64,000 nucleotides of DNA from NCBI RefSeq assembly GCF_009829325.1, contig NZ_VUOS01000022.1, positions 144,205-208,204 of the forward strand. The letters are read 5' to 3'. Below the pieces are notes generated by a model, which saw only the letters and a program-made list of their open reading frames with translations, was not told the origin of the DNA and searched no databases. Origin of the DNA: Nocardia sp. CY41. GTDB lineage: Bacteria > Actinomycetota > Actinomycetes > Mycobacteriales > Mycobacteriaceae. The translations under genes were made by a program, and so were the position numbers. Below are positions 43,162 through 51,086 of this stretch, piece after piece; the first letter of the stretch is position 1; every line of letters starts with the position of its first letter.

Positions 43162-44249
43162 CAGCGTGCCTTCGGTTCGAACGAGGCGCCGCTCTCGGTG
43201 ACCGCCTGCGTGACCGCGGCGTCGAAGCGCAGGTCGAAACCGGTGGACGCCTGCACCTTCTTGGGCAGTTCGCCCGCCTTGGCGATGGCGTCGATGGTGG
43301 CCTGCTGCCGGTCGACGAGCTGCTGGTCCAGATGCGGGAAGACGTAGGCGCCCAGCGATTCCACGATGCGCTTGGCGTCGTCGGCGCTCACCTTCTGGTT
43401 CTCCACGTAGTACCGGCGCGCCCAGTCCTCGGGGTGGGTGTTGGCCCATTGGTAGGCCCGGACGAACGCGCCGACCAACGCGCGCGCGGCGGCCGCCTTC
43501 GCCGGGTCCCGCACGACGGCGCGGCGGGCGTAGAGGTAGGCGAGGCCGCCGTAGATGCCCGCGGTCTCGGAGTCGGGTATCAGCGAGGCGCCGGGCGTGC
43601 GCAGGAACCGGGTGACGTTCGGTTCGATCAGCGGCGCGACGTCGACCTGCCCGGTGCGCACCGCATCGGGGAACTCGGCCAGTTGCAGCCGGATCAGCTG
43701 CACGTCGGAGGTGGTGAGACCGGCCTTGTCGATGGCGCGCAGCACGGCGGCCTGCTGGGCGGTGCCTTCGGCGTAGGCGATCTTCTTGCCCTTCAGATCC
43801 GCCGGTTTCGCCACCGGCTTGCCCGGCGCCACCGCGAGTTTCAAGGCGGTGGTGCTGGTCTGATAGGAGGCGATGATCGGCACGTCCTGCCCGGCCACCA
43901 AGGCATGAATCGGCGGGACGTCACCGACCTGCGCCACATCGGCGGCGCCCGCGCGGAACGCCTCCAGGATGGCCGGACCGCCGACGAAGTTGGCGAACTC
44001 CACCTTGAACGGCAGCTTGTCGAGCTCGCCGGACAGGCGCAGCACGGACTGCAGGCGCTCGGACTGGTCGGCGACCACCAGGGTGGTTCCGGCGGGAACC
44101 TCGGTGGGCAGCGGTCCGTCGGCGATGGGACCGACCGGCTTGTCGTCCTTCGCGCAGCCGGTGAGTCCGAGCGTCGCGACGGTCGCCACGGCGAGCAATG
44201 CGGCGGTCGCGCGGCGGCGGCCGGACCGGAACGTACTTGGTCGGAACAT
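43161..44249 (-). CDS. ABC transporter substrate-binding lipoprotein, sulfonate type
   Basis: 362 residues, SsuA/TauA-like periplasmic-type binding protein. Signal peptide with lipobox LTGC (C32). Two lobes: EFANFVGGPAILEAFRAGAADVAQVGDVPPIHALVAGQDV in the first, then DLKGKKIAYAEGTAQQAAVLRAI and VDVAPLIEPNVTRFL. It starts the operon SBP-permease-ATPase-monooxygenase. Such operons scavenge sulfur from organosulfur compounds; ligand identity is an inference from family. Confidence 0.92.
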   Translation of the reverse strand: MFRPSTFRSGRRRATAALLAVATVATLGLTGCAKDDKPVGPIADGPLPTEVPAGTTLVVADQSERLQSVLRLSGELDKLPFKVEFANFVGGPAILEAFRAGAADVAQVGDVPPIHALVAGQDVPIIASYQTSTTALKLAVAPGKPVAKPADLKGKKIAYAEGTAQQAAVLRAIDKAGLTTSDVQLIRLQLAEFPDAVRTGQVDVAPLIEPNVTRFLRTPGASLIPDSETAGIYGGLAYLYARRAVVRDPAKAAAARALVGAFVRAYQWANTHPEDWARRYYVENQKVSADDAKRIVESLGAYVFPHLDQQLVDRQQATIDAIAKAGELPKKVQASTGFDLRFDAAVTQAVTESGASFEPKAR

Positions 44250-44312
44250 AGGCGAATTGAAACAAGACGAAACCGGCGCGGAAACGGTTTGTCTCAGCCT
44301 GGTTCGAACCTC

Positions 44313-45494
44313 TCAGCGCGGCGGCGCGGCCACCGTCGTCGACCGGACCTGCTGTTGATAGCGCTGCACGAACGGCAGGATCTGCTGCTCGATCACCGTG
44401 TTGTACTCCCGCGGGCGCTGCATCGGATTGGCGTGCCCGGTGTTTCGCGCCAGCACCACCAGCAGCGTGCCGTCCACTCCGCCGGACTGCTCGATCAGCA
44501 CCCGGTGGGAGTACTCGACGTCGACCACGCGATCGGCGCTCGCGTCGCGTGGCCGGATGAAGACGATCGCGGGCCGCGGCTTGTCCGCGACGGGCTGGGC
44601 CAGGGTGCGCAGGTCGTCGGCCGCGCCACCGGCCACGATGGCGGTGAACTGCGATTCGATCAGACCGTTGCTCGCGGCGTCGCGCGAGACGATCTTCTCC
44701 CGCAGCACTTCCGTCAGCACCTCGGCCAGCTTGCCGAAGCGGATGCCGGGGACCCCGTCGCCGCGGTCGAGGAAACGGTCGCGGCGGGCGTAGGTCTCCA
44801 CGGCCAGCCGCAGCGCCCGGCTCTCCCGGGCTCCGGGCAGCCAGCCCATCCAGCGCAGCATGTCCTCACCGCGCCCGCGGCTCTCCGGCCGGACGGCGTT
44901 CAGGTCCACCGGCGTACAGTCCAGCACCACCCCGACCAGTCTGCGATCGCTGTCGCGGTGAATGTGCTCGGCGACCTCCAGCGCGATCACGCCGCCCATG
45001 CTGTGGCCGACGAGCACGACGTTGCGCAGGCCGGACAGTTCGGCGGCGCGCACGACGAGGTCGGCGATCACCTTGGTGTCGAGGCCCTCGTTGTCGTAGC
45101 GGATCGCCCACACCATGCCCATTCTGCGCAGCGCGGGCAGTGCGGCGGCGGTGTCACTGGCGTCGAGCCCGCCGAGCCCGACCAGGTCCACCACGACGGT
45201 GTCCCAGTTCTGCGGGTCCACCGGCGGGGCGACGGGCAGGATGGCCGGCTCGGTGCGCGCCAGTCGCACCTGTTCCGGCGCGACGTCGTACTTCCAGTAC
45301 TGCGCGAATACCACCAGTCCGGTCAGCAGCAGTGCGGCCACCCGAAGCAGCGTCATCTTGGTCCGGCGCAACGTCTTCCACCCGTGCCCCAGGCTCGTGT
45401 CCCGCAGCCGAGCTCGGCGTCGCGCGTCGTCCCAATCGGAGACGGTGGACGGGTGCCGGGCGTCCATCGGCGACATCCACCCCACTGTAGGCAC
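44313..45494 (-). CDS. Membrane-anchored alpha/beta hydrolase
   Basis: 393 residues. A charged N-terminus is followed by one hydrophobic helix MTLLRVAALLLTGLVVFAQ (about 47-65), so the hydrolase part is probably on the outside, tethered by the helix. Nucleophile elbow VLVGHSMGGVIALEVAEH (S165), the region RPAIVFIRPRDASADRVVDVE for the Asp and NTGHANPMQ for the His are visible. No substrate inferred. Starts GTG 45494, ATG 45476 and ATG 45467 are all possible; the 45494 call is the longest. Upstream of the sulfonate-type operon but with its own 63-bp gap. Confidence 0.78.
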   Translation of the reverse strand: MPTVGWMSPMDARHPSTVSDWDDARRRARLRDTSLGHGWKTLRRTKMTLLRVAALLLTGLVVFAQYWKYDVAPEQVRLARTEPAILPVAPPVDPQNWDTVVVDLVGLGGLDASDTAAALPALRRMGMVWAIRYDNEGLDTKVIADLVVRAAELSGLRNVVLVGHSMGGVIALEVAEHIHRDSDRRLVGVVLDCTPVDLNAVRPESRGRGEDMLRWMGWLPGARESRALRLAVETYARRDRFLDRGDGVPGIRFGKLAEVLTEVLREKIVSRDAASNGLIESQFTAIVAGGAADDLRTLAQPVADKPRPAIVFIRPRDASADRVVDVEYSHRVLIEQSGGVDGTLLVVLARNTGHANPMQRPREYNTVIEQQILPFVQRYQQQVRSTTVAAPPR

Positions 45495-45527
45495 GGATGC
45501 GGACGGTCGCCACGAGCCCGCTACCGC

Positions 45528-45971
45528 TCAGCGAGCCGCCTCGGCGATCGCCGCGAGTTTGCCGAGTGAGATCCGCCAGCCGAGTTCGTTGTCCTCGGGG
45601 GTGATGGCATCCGGAAGACCTTCATGCATCGCCACGACATCGGTGCCGCCCCCGGCGTCACCGAGTACGTAGGTGATGGTTTGCTTGCCGGTCGCCGCGG
45701 GATCGTCGGTCTCGACCTGGATGACCCCCACCACCTGCTCGTCCGGGATCAGCCGGGCGAAACGCCCGTGGTAGGTGTCGCCGGTACCGGTGGACTCGTC
45801 GGCGGTGAACGTGATGCGGAACACGCCGCCTTCGGTGGGATCGAATTCGTGCACGCGGCTGGTCATTCCATCGGGCCCCACCCAGTGCCGCACCGATTCC
45901 GCGTCCAACAGCAGGCGGTAGACAGTCGCGCGGGGCGCACGCACGTGCCACCGGATCCATGTCGCGGTCAT
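45528..45971 (-). CDS. SRPBCC / Aha1-like (AHSA1) domain protein
   Basis: 147 residues of the START/Bet v1-like superfamily. It opens WIRWHVRAPRATVYRLLLDAESVRHWVGP and ends with DAITPEDNELGWRISLGKLAAI, the AHSA1 pattern, which makes a cavity for hydrophobic ligands. Family members are diverse and no substrate is evident. ATG at 45971. Probably expressed with or just upstream of the membrane hydrolase (33-bp gap). Confidence 0.86.
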   Translation of the reverse strand: MTATWIRWHVRAPRATVYRLLLDAESVRHWVGPDGMTSRVHEFDPTEGGVFRITFTADESTGTGDTYHGRFARLIPDEQVVGVIQVETDDPAATGKQTITYVLGDAGGGTDVVAMHEGLPDAITPEDNELGWRISLGKLAAIAEAAR

Positions 45972-46469
45972 GCGTCTCACTCTAGGCAGCGGCACCGACA
46001 GACTCAGCAGCGCTTCACGCCGAGACGGGCCGACCGAGGGCTGAATCATTCGGCCCGGCGGAGGACCCGGCCCCACCCGGCTCCACCGTGGGGCCCGGAC
46101 ATGGCAGCGGCGCCCGGACTTCCGATGAACTCGGCGAACTCGCCCGCTCCCGACCCCGGACGCGGCAGCGCATTCCGAACTTCCGAACGATTCGGCGAAC
46201 TCGCCCGCTCCCGACCCCGGACGCGGCAGCGCATTCCGAACTTCCGAACGATTCGGCCAACTCCTCCGCTCCCGACCCCGGACGCGGCAGCGCATTCCGA
46301 ACTCCCGAACAACGCGGCCGACACCTGCGCCCCAACCCGGACGCGACCAGCCCAAGACATCCGCACAACTCGAACTCCTCCGCCCCGGACCCCGGACGCG
46401 ACCACGCACCCGAACTGCCGCACAACTCGGCGAGTTCGTCCGAGGTTCACCCCGCGGGCGCAAGACTCG
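45972..46469. other. Noncoding stretch with tandem repeats, between the SRPBCC gene and bioD
   Basis: 498 bp without a recognisable gene. Both strands stay open for long distances, but the open frames are explained by repeats of a unit whose length is not a multiple of three. The stretch lies downstream of the minus-strand bioD. Confidence 0.65.
46134..46330. repeat. 61-bp tandem repeat array
   Basis: A 61-bp unit starts at 46134, 46195 and 46256. The first two copies are almost identical; the third carries a few changes (CCAACTCCTCC in place of CGAACTCGCCC). A fourth degenerate copy begins near 46317. Core elements repeated are CCGACCCCGGACGCGGCAG and CGCATTCCGAAC. Related fragments extend upstream (~46118) and downstream to ~46440. 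Confidence 0.85.
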
Positions 46470-47144
46470 TCAGCGGAACGGCGACCACGCGGGATCGAAC
46501 CAGCCCGGGGCGGCGGCGGTGAATCGCGCGCGCTGCCAGCCGCCCGCGCCCTCCGGCACCGAGCCCACCAGGTCGACGCCCGTGACACGGGGCAGATCGG
46601 TGCGGTTGCACTCGGCGGCCAGGTCCGGTTCGGCGGGCCAGGAACCGATCACCAGGCCCGCGCATCGCACGCCCGCCGATTGCAAGGCGCGGGTGGTCAA
46701 TTCGGTGTGGTTGAGCGTGCCCAGCCCGGCGGCGGTGACCAGCAGGACGGGCGCGCCGAGTTTCTGTGCGAGGTCGAGCAAGGTGAAATCGCCTAGGCGC
46801 ACCAGCAATCCGCCCGCGCCCTCGACCAGGACGAGGTCGGCGTCGGACATGGCGTCGACGGCGGCGGCGGTGTCGGCGAGGGTCAGTTCCGGCAACCCGG
46901 CGCGGCGGGCGGCGGTGTCGGGCGCCAGCGGGTCCGGGTAGCGGGCGAGTTCGACGGTCCGGGTGACGCCGGACAGCCGCTGGATCTCCGCGAGGTCACC
47001 GGGTTCGTCTGCCGCGACACCGGTCTGGCCCGGCTTGCACACCGCCACCGATCGACCGTTGGCCCGCGCCGTGGCGGCGACCGCCGCGGTGACGACGGTC
47101 TTGCCGACGTCGGTGGAGGTTCCGGTGATCAGCAGGACGGTCAT
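46470..47144 (-). CDS. bioD: Dethiobiotin synthetase
   Basis: ATP-dependent closure of the ureido ring, making dethiobiotin from DAPA and CO2. The 224 residues have the P-loop TGTSTDVGKT, VCKPGQTG, LVEGAGGLLV and LVTAAGLGTLNHTEL. Its ATG overlaps the bioF stop by 4 bp. It is the last gene of bioF-bioD. The tandem repeat region follows it. Confidence 0.97.
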   Translation of the reverse strand: MTVLLITGTSTDVGKTVVTAAVAATARANGRSVAVCKPGQTGVAADEPGDLAEIQRLSGVTRTVELARYPDPLAPDTAARRAGLPELTLADTAAAVDAMSDADLVLVEGAGGLLVRLGDFTLLDLAQKLGAPVLLVTAAGLGTLNHTELTTRALQSAGVRCAGLVIGSWPAEPDLAAECNRTDLPRVTGVDLVGSVPEGAGGWQRARFTAAAPGWFDPAWSPFR

Positions 47145-48289
47145 GCGGGCACCGCCTCGCGCGCCTCGGCCAGTACGTCACCGAGCACCGTCGCGATGGC
47201 CTCGAGTTCGGCCGCGGTGAGATTCGCCCGCGCGGTCAGCCGCAGTCGCGACGTGCCCTCCGGAACCGTCGGCGGGCGGAAGCAGCCCACGTCCAGTCCG
47301 CGCGCCCGGCACGCCTGGGCGGCGTCGAAGGCCACCTGCGCCGGGCCGAGCACTACCGGCACCACCGCCGAGGGGGGCGTGGGCACACCGGCGATCCGCG
47401 CGATGTCCGCGGCGCGAGCCAGCACCCGCCCGGCCCGTTCCGGTTCGGCGCGCAGCACGCGCAGGGCGGCCCGCGCGGCGCCGACGGCGGCGGGCGCGAG
47501 ACCGGTGTCGAAGATGAACGTGCGCGCGGCGTCGACGAGGTGGGCGCGCACCCGCGCGCCGGCCAGCACCACGCCACCCTGCGCGGCAAGGGATTTCGAC
47601 AAGGTCGCGGTGATCACCAGGTCCGGCGCTCCGGCCAGGCCCGACTCGTGCACCAGCCCGCGCCCGCCCGCGCCGCGCACGCCAAGGCCGTGCGCCTCGT
47701 CCACCACGAGCACCGCCGCGTTGGCCCTGGTCACGCGGTGCAGTTCGGCCAGCGGGGCGAGGTCGCCGTCGGCGCTGAACACCGAATCGGTGAGCACCAG
47801 CGCACGGTCCTCCGTTCGCTCCGACAACAGCCGGTCCACCGCCGCGACGTCACGGTGCGGCGCGATCTCCACCCGGGCGCGGGACAGGCGGCACGCGTCC
47901 ACCAGCGACGCGTGGCTGCCCGCGTCGGAGACCACGAGCGAGCCGCGCCCGGCGAGCGCGGTGACCGCGCCGAGGTTGGCCGCGTATCCGGAGGCGAACA
48001 CGAGTCCGGCTTCGGCGCCGACGAATTCGGCCAGCTCGGTTTCCAGCAGTTCGTGCTCGGTGGTGGTGCCGGTGACCAGGCGCGACCCGGTCGCCCCCGC
48101 GCCCCAGCGGCGCACCGACTCGATCGCGCCCTCGATCACTTCGGGATGGTGGACCAGGCCGAGGTAGTCGTTGGAGGCGAGGTCGATCGATGTCGCCTGC
48201 GGGGCGCGCGGGCGCAGTTCCCGGCGCAGTCCCGCGGCCACGCGCGCGGCGGCGCGTTCGTCCAGCCAGCTCAGCGGATCGGTAGTCAC
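47141..48289 (-). CDS. bioF: 8-amino-7-oxononanoate synthase
   Basis: PLP enzyme joining pimeloyl thioester and L-alanine to KAPA, the first ring-forming step of biotin synthesis. The 382 residues have SNDYLGLVHHPEV, GSRLVTGTTTEHELLE, VVDEAHGLGVRG and the PLP-lysine motif TATLSKSLAAQGG. The GTG at 48289 begins the conserved TTDPLSWLDERAAARVAAG; upstream starts would cross the BioQ box. A BioQ box lies 17 bp upstream, so the operon bioFD is expected to be under BioQ. Confidence 0.96.
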   Translation of the reverse strand: MTTDPLSWLDERAAARVAAGLRRELRPRAPQATSIDLASNDYLGLVHHPEVIEGAIESVRRWGAGATGSRLVTGTTTEHELLETELAEFVGAEAGLVFASGYAANLGAVTALAGRGSLVVSDAGSHASLVDACRLSRARVEIAPHRDVAAVDRLLSERTEDRALVLTDSVFSADGDLAPLAELHRVTRANAAVLVVDEAHGLGVRGAGGRGLVHESGLAGAPDLVITATLSKSLAAQGGVVLAGARVRAHLVDAARTFIFDTGLAPAAVGAARAALRVLRAEPERAGRVLARAADIARIAGVPTPPSAVVPVVLGPAQVAFDAAQACRARGLDVGCFRPPTVPEGTSRLRLTARANLTAAELEAIATVLGDVLAEAREAVPA

Positions 48290-48305
48290 AGCTGAGCAGC
48301 ATACT

Positions 48306-48318
48306 TGAACACCGTTCA
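48306..48318. promoter_or_regulatory. BioQ box upstream of bioF
   Basis: Palindrome TGAAC-ACC-GTTCA, 17 bp before the bioF GTG and 86 bp before the divergent gene at 48404. Same arms as the boxes before bioB and bioA. Confidence 0.82.
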
Positions 48319-48403
48319 GGACGCCCGCTGGTACCGTGGAGCAGTCGTTGGTGATGGTCACCGGCCCGCGGTGACGAAGTTTCACCGGGGAGGAACACGG
48401 CGG

Positions 48404-48733
48404 ATGCCGCGGTGGGCGATAGTCGTCGAGGAAACAACGGGCTCGGGCGAGCACAAGCGCTGGTCACCCCGGATTCTCATGGAAGTGGTCGGCACGCGCG
48501 CCCAGGCACTGGCCAAGCTGGCCGGGGTACTGCCCACCTACACGCCAGAGCATCCCAAACTGCGCGGCCGCCGCATCGTCCTGCGCGACGGCGACACCTA
48601 TCTGCTGATGGTGCGCGGCTGGTCGGACGATTACCACTGCATCTTCCGGGTCTGGGAGATGGTGTCGGACAGCGATCGTCCCGAGATCGCCGGGAACCCG
48701 CCCGGCGCGCACGGGCGGCTCACGGACCGGTGA
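48404..48733 (+). CDS. Conserved-looking hypothetical protein
   Basis: 109 residues: MPRWAIVVEETTGSGEHKRW, then MEVVGTRAQALAKLAGVLPTYTPEHP, and LRGRRIVLRDGDTYLLMVRGWSDDYHCIFRVWEMVSDS. The alternating hydrophobic strands suggest a small alpha/beta fold; no membrane segment. Family not recognised. ATG at 48404 follows GGGGAGGA, a strong ribosome-binding site. It is divergent from bioF and its 3' end overlaps that of the MarR gene by 14 bp. Confidence 0.75.
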   Translation: MPRWAIVVEETTGSGEHKRWSPRILMEVVGTRAQALAKLAGVLPTYTPEHPKLRGRRIVLRDGDTYLLMVRGWSDDYHCIFRVWEMVSDSDRPEIAGNPPGAHGRLTDR

Positions 48734-49202
48734 ACCAATTCGGCGTGTCGAGCCGGAACAGTTCGCCGGGCGTCAGCTCGCGCAGATCGCGTTCCAACGC
48801 GGCCAGCCGGTCCGCGCCGAGCCGCTCGGCCCAGCGATCGCGGATCCGGTCGAAGGTGCGCGCCGATCGGGTCAGCACGTCCGCAGCGCGTTCGGTCAGC
48901 GTGTAGACCTTGCGCCGCGCGTCGGTCGGATCGTGCCCGCGACGCAGGTAGCCCAGCCGCTCCAGCGCCTCGATGTGTTTGCCCGCGGCCTGTTTCGAGA
49001 CGCCGAGCGCGCGCCCGAGGTCCGCGGCCGTGCACCCGTAGGGCCCGCCCGCACGGCCGACCGCCTGGAAGACGAAGCCGTGCATCGGCCGCAACGCGGC
49101 GTGCCCGTGCTCGGCCAGGTCGGCGTGCACCTCGTCGATCACGGTGCGGAAACCGAGCAGCATGCGCAGCGGCAACTCGTAGCCACCAGCGTCACTTGAC
49201 AT
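48720..49202 (-). CDS. MarR family transcriptional regulator
   Basis: 160 residues. Winged helix with YGCTAADLGRALGVSKQAAGKHIEALERLGYLRR and wing DPTDARRKVYTLTE; Ser-Lys-Gln recognition helix is intact. Divergent from the cupin gene at 49264 with a palindrome between; it probably represses that gene and itself. ATG at 49202 (MSSDAGGYELPLRML) chosen; in-frame starts a few codons earlier overlap the operator. Ligand unknown. Inserted, together with the cupin and the gene at 48404, between bioF and bioA. Confidence 0.88.
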   Translation of the reverse strand: MSSDAGGYELPLRMLLGFRTVIDEVHADLAEHGHAALRPMHGFVFQAVGRAGGPYGCTAADLGRALGVSKQAAGKHIEALERLGYLRRGHDPTDARRKVYTLTERAADVLTRSARTFDRIRDRWAERLGADRLAALERDLRELTPGELFRLDTPNWFTGP

Positions 49203-49227
49203 GATGGACAACCTCGTTGACTATATG

Positions 49228-49242
49228 GACAACCATGTTGTC
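49228..49242. promoter_or_regulatory. Candidate operator between MarR gene and cupin gene
   Basis: Palindrome with arms GACAAC (49228-49233) and GTTGTC (49237-49242) and a 3-base centre. The motif ATGGACAACC also occurs as a direct repeat 22 bp earlier (49204), spanning the MarR start, so two binding sites are possible. Confidence 0.65.
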
Positions 49243-49263
49243 TATCTTAGAGGTGGTAGCCCG

Positions 49264-49635
49264 ATGACCGTCATCCGACACTCCGACACCCGCCGCACCG
49301 AGACCCCCGGCGGCGTCATGACCACGCTCGCCTCCCCCACCCAGGGGGGCTCGCAGCTCGCACTGTGGCGGGTCGAGGTCCCCGCCGACACCGCGGGACC
49401 GCTGCACTTCATCGACGCAGAGCAGATCTGGACCGTCATCGCGGGACGGATCGACGTCACCGTCGACGGCACGGAACTCACTGCGGCCGAGGGCGATACG
49501 GTGATCCTGCCGCCGAATGCGCTGCGGCAGGTGCGCACCGCGGACGGCTTCACCGCCATCGTCACCGCACCGGCGGGCGCGCGAGCGGGCACCCCCGACG
49601 GCGACGGCACCATCGTCCCGCCGTGGATCGCCTGA
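49264..49635 (+). CDS. Cupin-domain protein
   Basis: 123-residue single cupin beta-barrel. Motif 1 is reduced: GPLHFIDAEQIWTVIAGRIDVTVDG retains His and Glu of the HxHxxxE..G pattern in part, and motif 2 (EGDTVILPPNALRQVRT) has PPN without the usual His, so metal binding is doubtful. Likely a small-molecule-binding or quercetinase-like protein controlled by the divergent MarR. ATG at 49264 after AGAGGTGG. It converges on bioA, leaving only 4 bp. Confidence 0.83.
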   Translation: MTVIRHSDTRRTETPGGVMTTLASPTQGGSQLALWRVEVPADTAGPLHFIDAEQIWTVIAGRIDVTVDGTELTAAEGDTVILPPNALRQVRTADGFTAIVTAPAGARAGTPDGDGTIVPPWIA

Positions 49636-49639
49636 CCGG

Positions 49640-50920
49640 TCACCGACCGTCCTGCGCGGCCACCGCGGCGCGCATCCCGGCAGTGATCGTGGCGATGTCG
49701 GCGGAGGTGCTGATGAACGGCGGCATGGCGTACACGAGGTTGCGGAACGGGCGCAGCCACACCCCGGCGGCCACCGCGGCGTCGGTCGCGGCGCGCATGT
49801 CGACCGGGCGCTCCAGCTCGATCACCCCGATCGCGCCGAGCACCCGCGCGTCGGCCACGCCCGGCAGGTCGCGCACCGCAGCCAGGCCCGCCGTCAGCTC
49901 CGCCTCGATCCGGGCCACCTCACCGCGCCAGTGGCGCGAGCGCAGCAGCTCGATCGACGCGACGGCCACCGCGCAGGCCAACGGGTTGCCCATGAAGGTG
50001 GGTCCGTGCATGAGCCCGCCGTGCGCCGCGCTGATCGTCTCGGCGATCCGCGCGGTGCACAGTGCGGCGGCGAGGGTGAGATAGCCGCCCGTCAGCGCTT
50101 TGCCGACGCACATCACATCCGGGCTCACCCCCGCCTGGTCGGCGGCGAAAAGTGTTCCGGTGCGGCCGAATCCGGTCGCGATCTCGTCGAACACCAGCAG
50201 CACGCCGTGTTCGTCGCACAGCCTGCGCAGATCGGTGAGGTAATCGGGGTGATGCCAGCGCATCCCGCCCGCGCCCTGCACCACCGGCTCCACGATGACC
50301 GCCGCGAGTTCGCCCGCGCGCGCGGCGATCAGGCGCTCCAGTTCCGCCGCATACTCCGGCTGATAGTCACGCGGCGGCACCGGCGCGAACACCTGGTCGG
50401 CCAGGATGTCCGTCCATAGCGAGTGCATACCGCCCTCCGGGTCGCACACGCTCATGGGGGTGAACGTGTCACCGTGATACCCGCCGCGCCAGGTGAGCAG
50501 GCGGCGCTTCTCGGGTTTGCCCAGCGAACGCCAGTACTGCAGGCACATCTTCACCGCGACCTCGACCGAGACCGAGCCGGAGTCGCACAGGAACACCTTG
50601 TCCAGCCCGGCCGGTGTCGCTTCGACCAGCAGCTCGGCCAGCCGGGCCGCCGGCTCGTGGGTGAGCCCGCCGAACATCACGTGGCTCATCCGCCGCGCCT
50701 GGTCGACCAGTGCGGCGTCGAGCGCCGGATGCCGGTAGCCGTGGATCGCGGCCCACCAGGAACTCATGCCGTCGACCAGCTCGCGCCCGTCGGCCAGGGT
50801 CAGCCTGGTTCCCGCGGCCGAGGCCACCACCAGCGGTTCGGTCGTCGCGGGGAAGCCGCCGTAGGGATGCCAGACATGCTCGGCGTCGAGTGCGGTGATC
50901 TGGTCGATGGTCAGTGCCAC
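49640..50920 (-). CDS. bioA: Adenosylmethionine-8-amino-7-oxononanoate aminotransferase
   Basis: PLP enzyme making DAPA from KAPA with SAM as amino donor. The 426 residues carry VWHPYGGFPATTEPLVV, SSWWAAIHGYRHP, FCDSGSVSVEVAVK-type segment CDSGSVSVEVAVKMCLQYW, GGYHGDTFTPMSV, FDEIATGFGRTGTLFA and the PLP-lysine CVGKALTGGYLTLAAAL. GTG at 50920 with GAGGA upstream. In mycobacteria bioA precedes bioF in one operon; here three genes separate them and bioA has its own BioQ box 40 bp upstream. Confidence 0.97.
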   Translation of the reverse strand: MALTIDQITALDAEHVWHPYGGFPATTEPLVVASAAGTRLTLADGRELVDGMSSWWAAIHGYRHPALDAALVDQARRMSHVMFGGLTHEPAARLAELLVEATPAGLDKVFLCDSGSVSVEVAVKMCLQYWRSLGKPEKRRLLTWRGGYHGDTFTPMSVCDPEGGMHSLWTDILADQVFAPVPPRDYQPEYAAELERLIAARAGELAAVIVEPVVQGAGGMRWHHPDYLTDLRRLCDEHGVLLVFDEIATGFGRTGTLFAADQAGVSPDVMCVGKALTGGYLTLAAALCTARIAETISAAHGGLMHGPTFMGNPLACAVAVASIELLRSRHWRGEVARIEAELTAGLAAVRDLPGVADARVLGAIGVIELERPVDMRAATDAAVAAGVWLRPFRNLVYAMPPFISTSADIATITAGMRAAVAAQDGR

Positions 50921-50960
50921 AGGAATCCTCGCGTCACGGCCCCGGCCGTCCGGGGCGGCT

Positions 50961-50973
50961 TGAACGCCGTTCA
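50961..50973. promoter_or_regulatory. BioQ box upstream of bioA
   Basis: Palindrome TGAAC-GCC-GTTCA, extendable by one T/A pair each side, 40 bp upstream of the bioA GTG. Same arms as the boxes before bioB and bioF. Confidence 0.82.
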
Positions 50974-51056
50974 AGTTAGCATCCGAGCTGGGCGGGTGAC
51001 CAAGGGTGGGGCGAAGTTCTGCCGTTTCCGCACTCGGCGGCAGCACCTCGGAATAT

Positions 51057-51075
51057 TCTTTGACGAAGTCAAAGA
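51057..51075. promoter_or_regulatory. Candidate operator of the MarR-GNAT gene
   Basis: Perfect inverted repeat TCTTTGAC (51057-51064) and GTCAAAGA (51068-51075) with a 3-base centre, 11 bp before the chosen GTG of the MarR-GNAT gene. Placed to block its own transcription or translation. Confidence 0.68.
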
Positions 51076-51086
51076 TTGGAGCCGAC

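Noticed and set aside
46046..46588. Open minus-strand frames across the region upstream of bioD's stop
   Set aside because: They are made of the 61-bp repeats read in successive frames; repeated GRERASSPNRSEVRNALPR-like peptides are a by-product.
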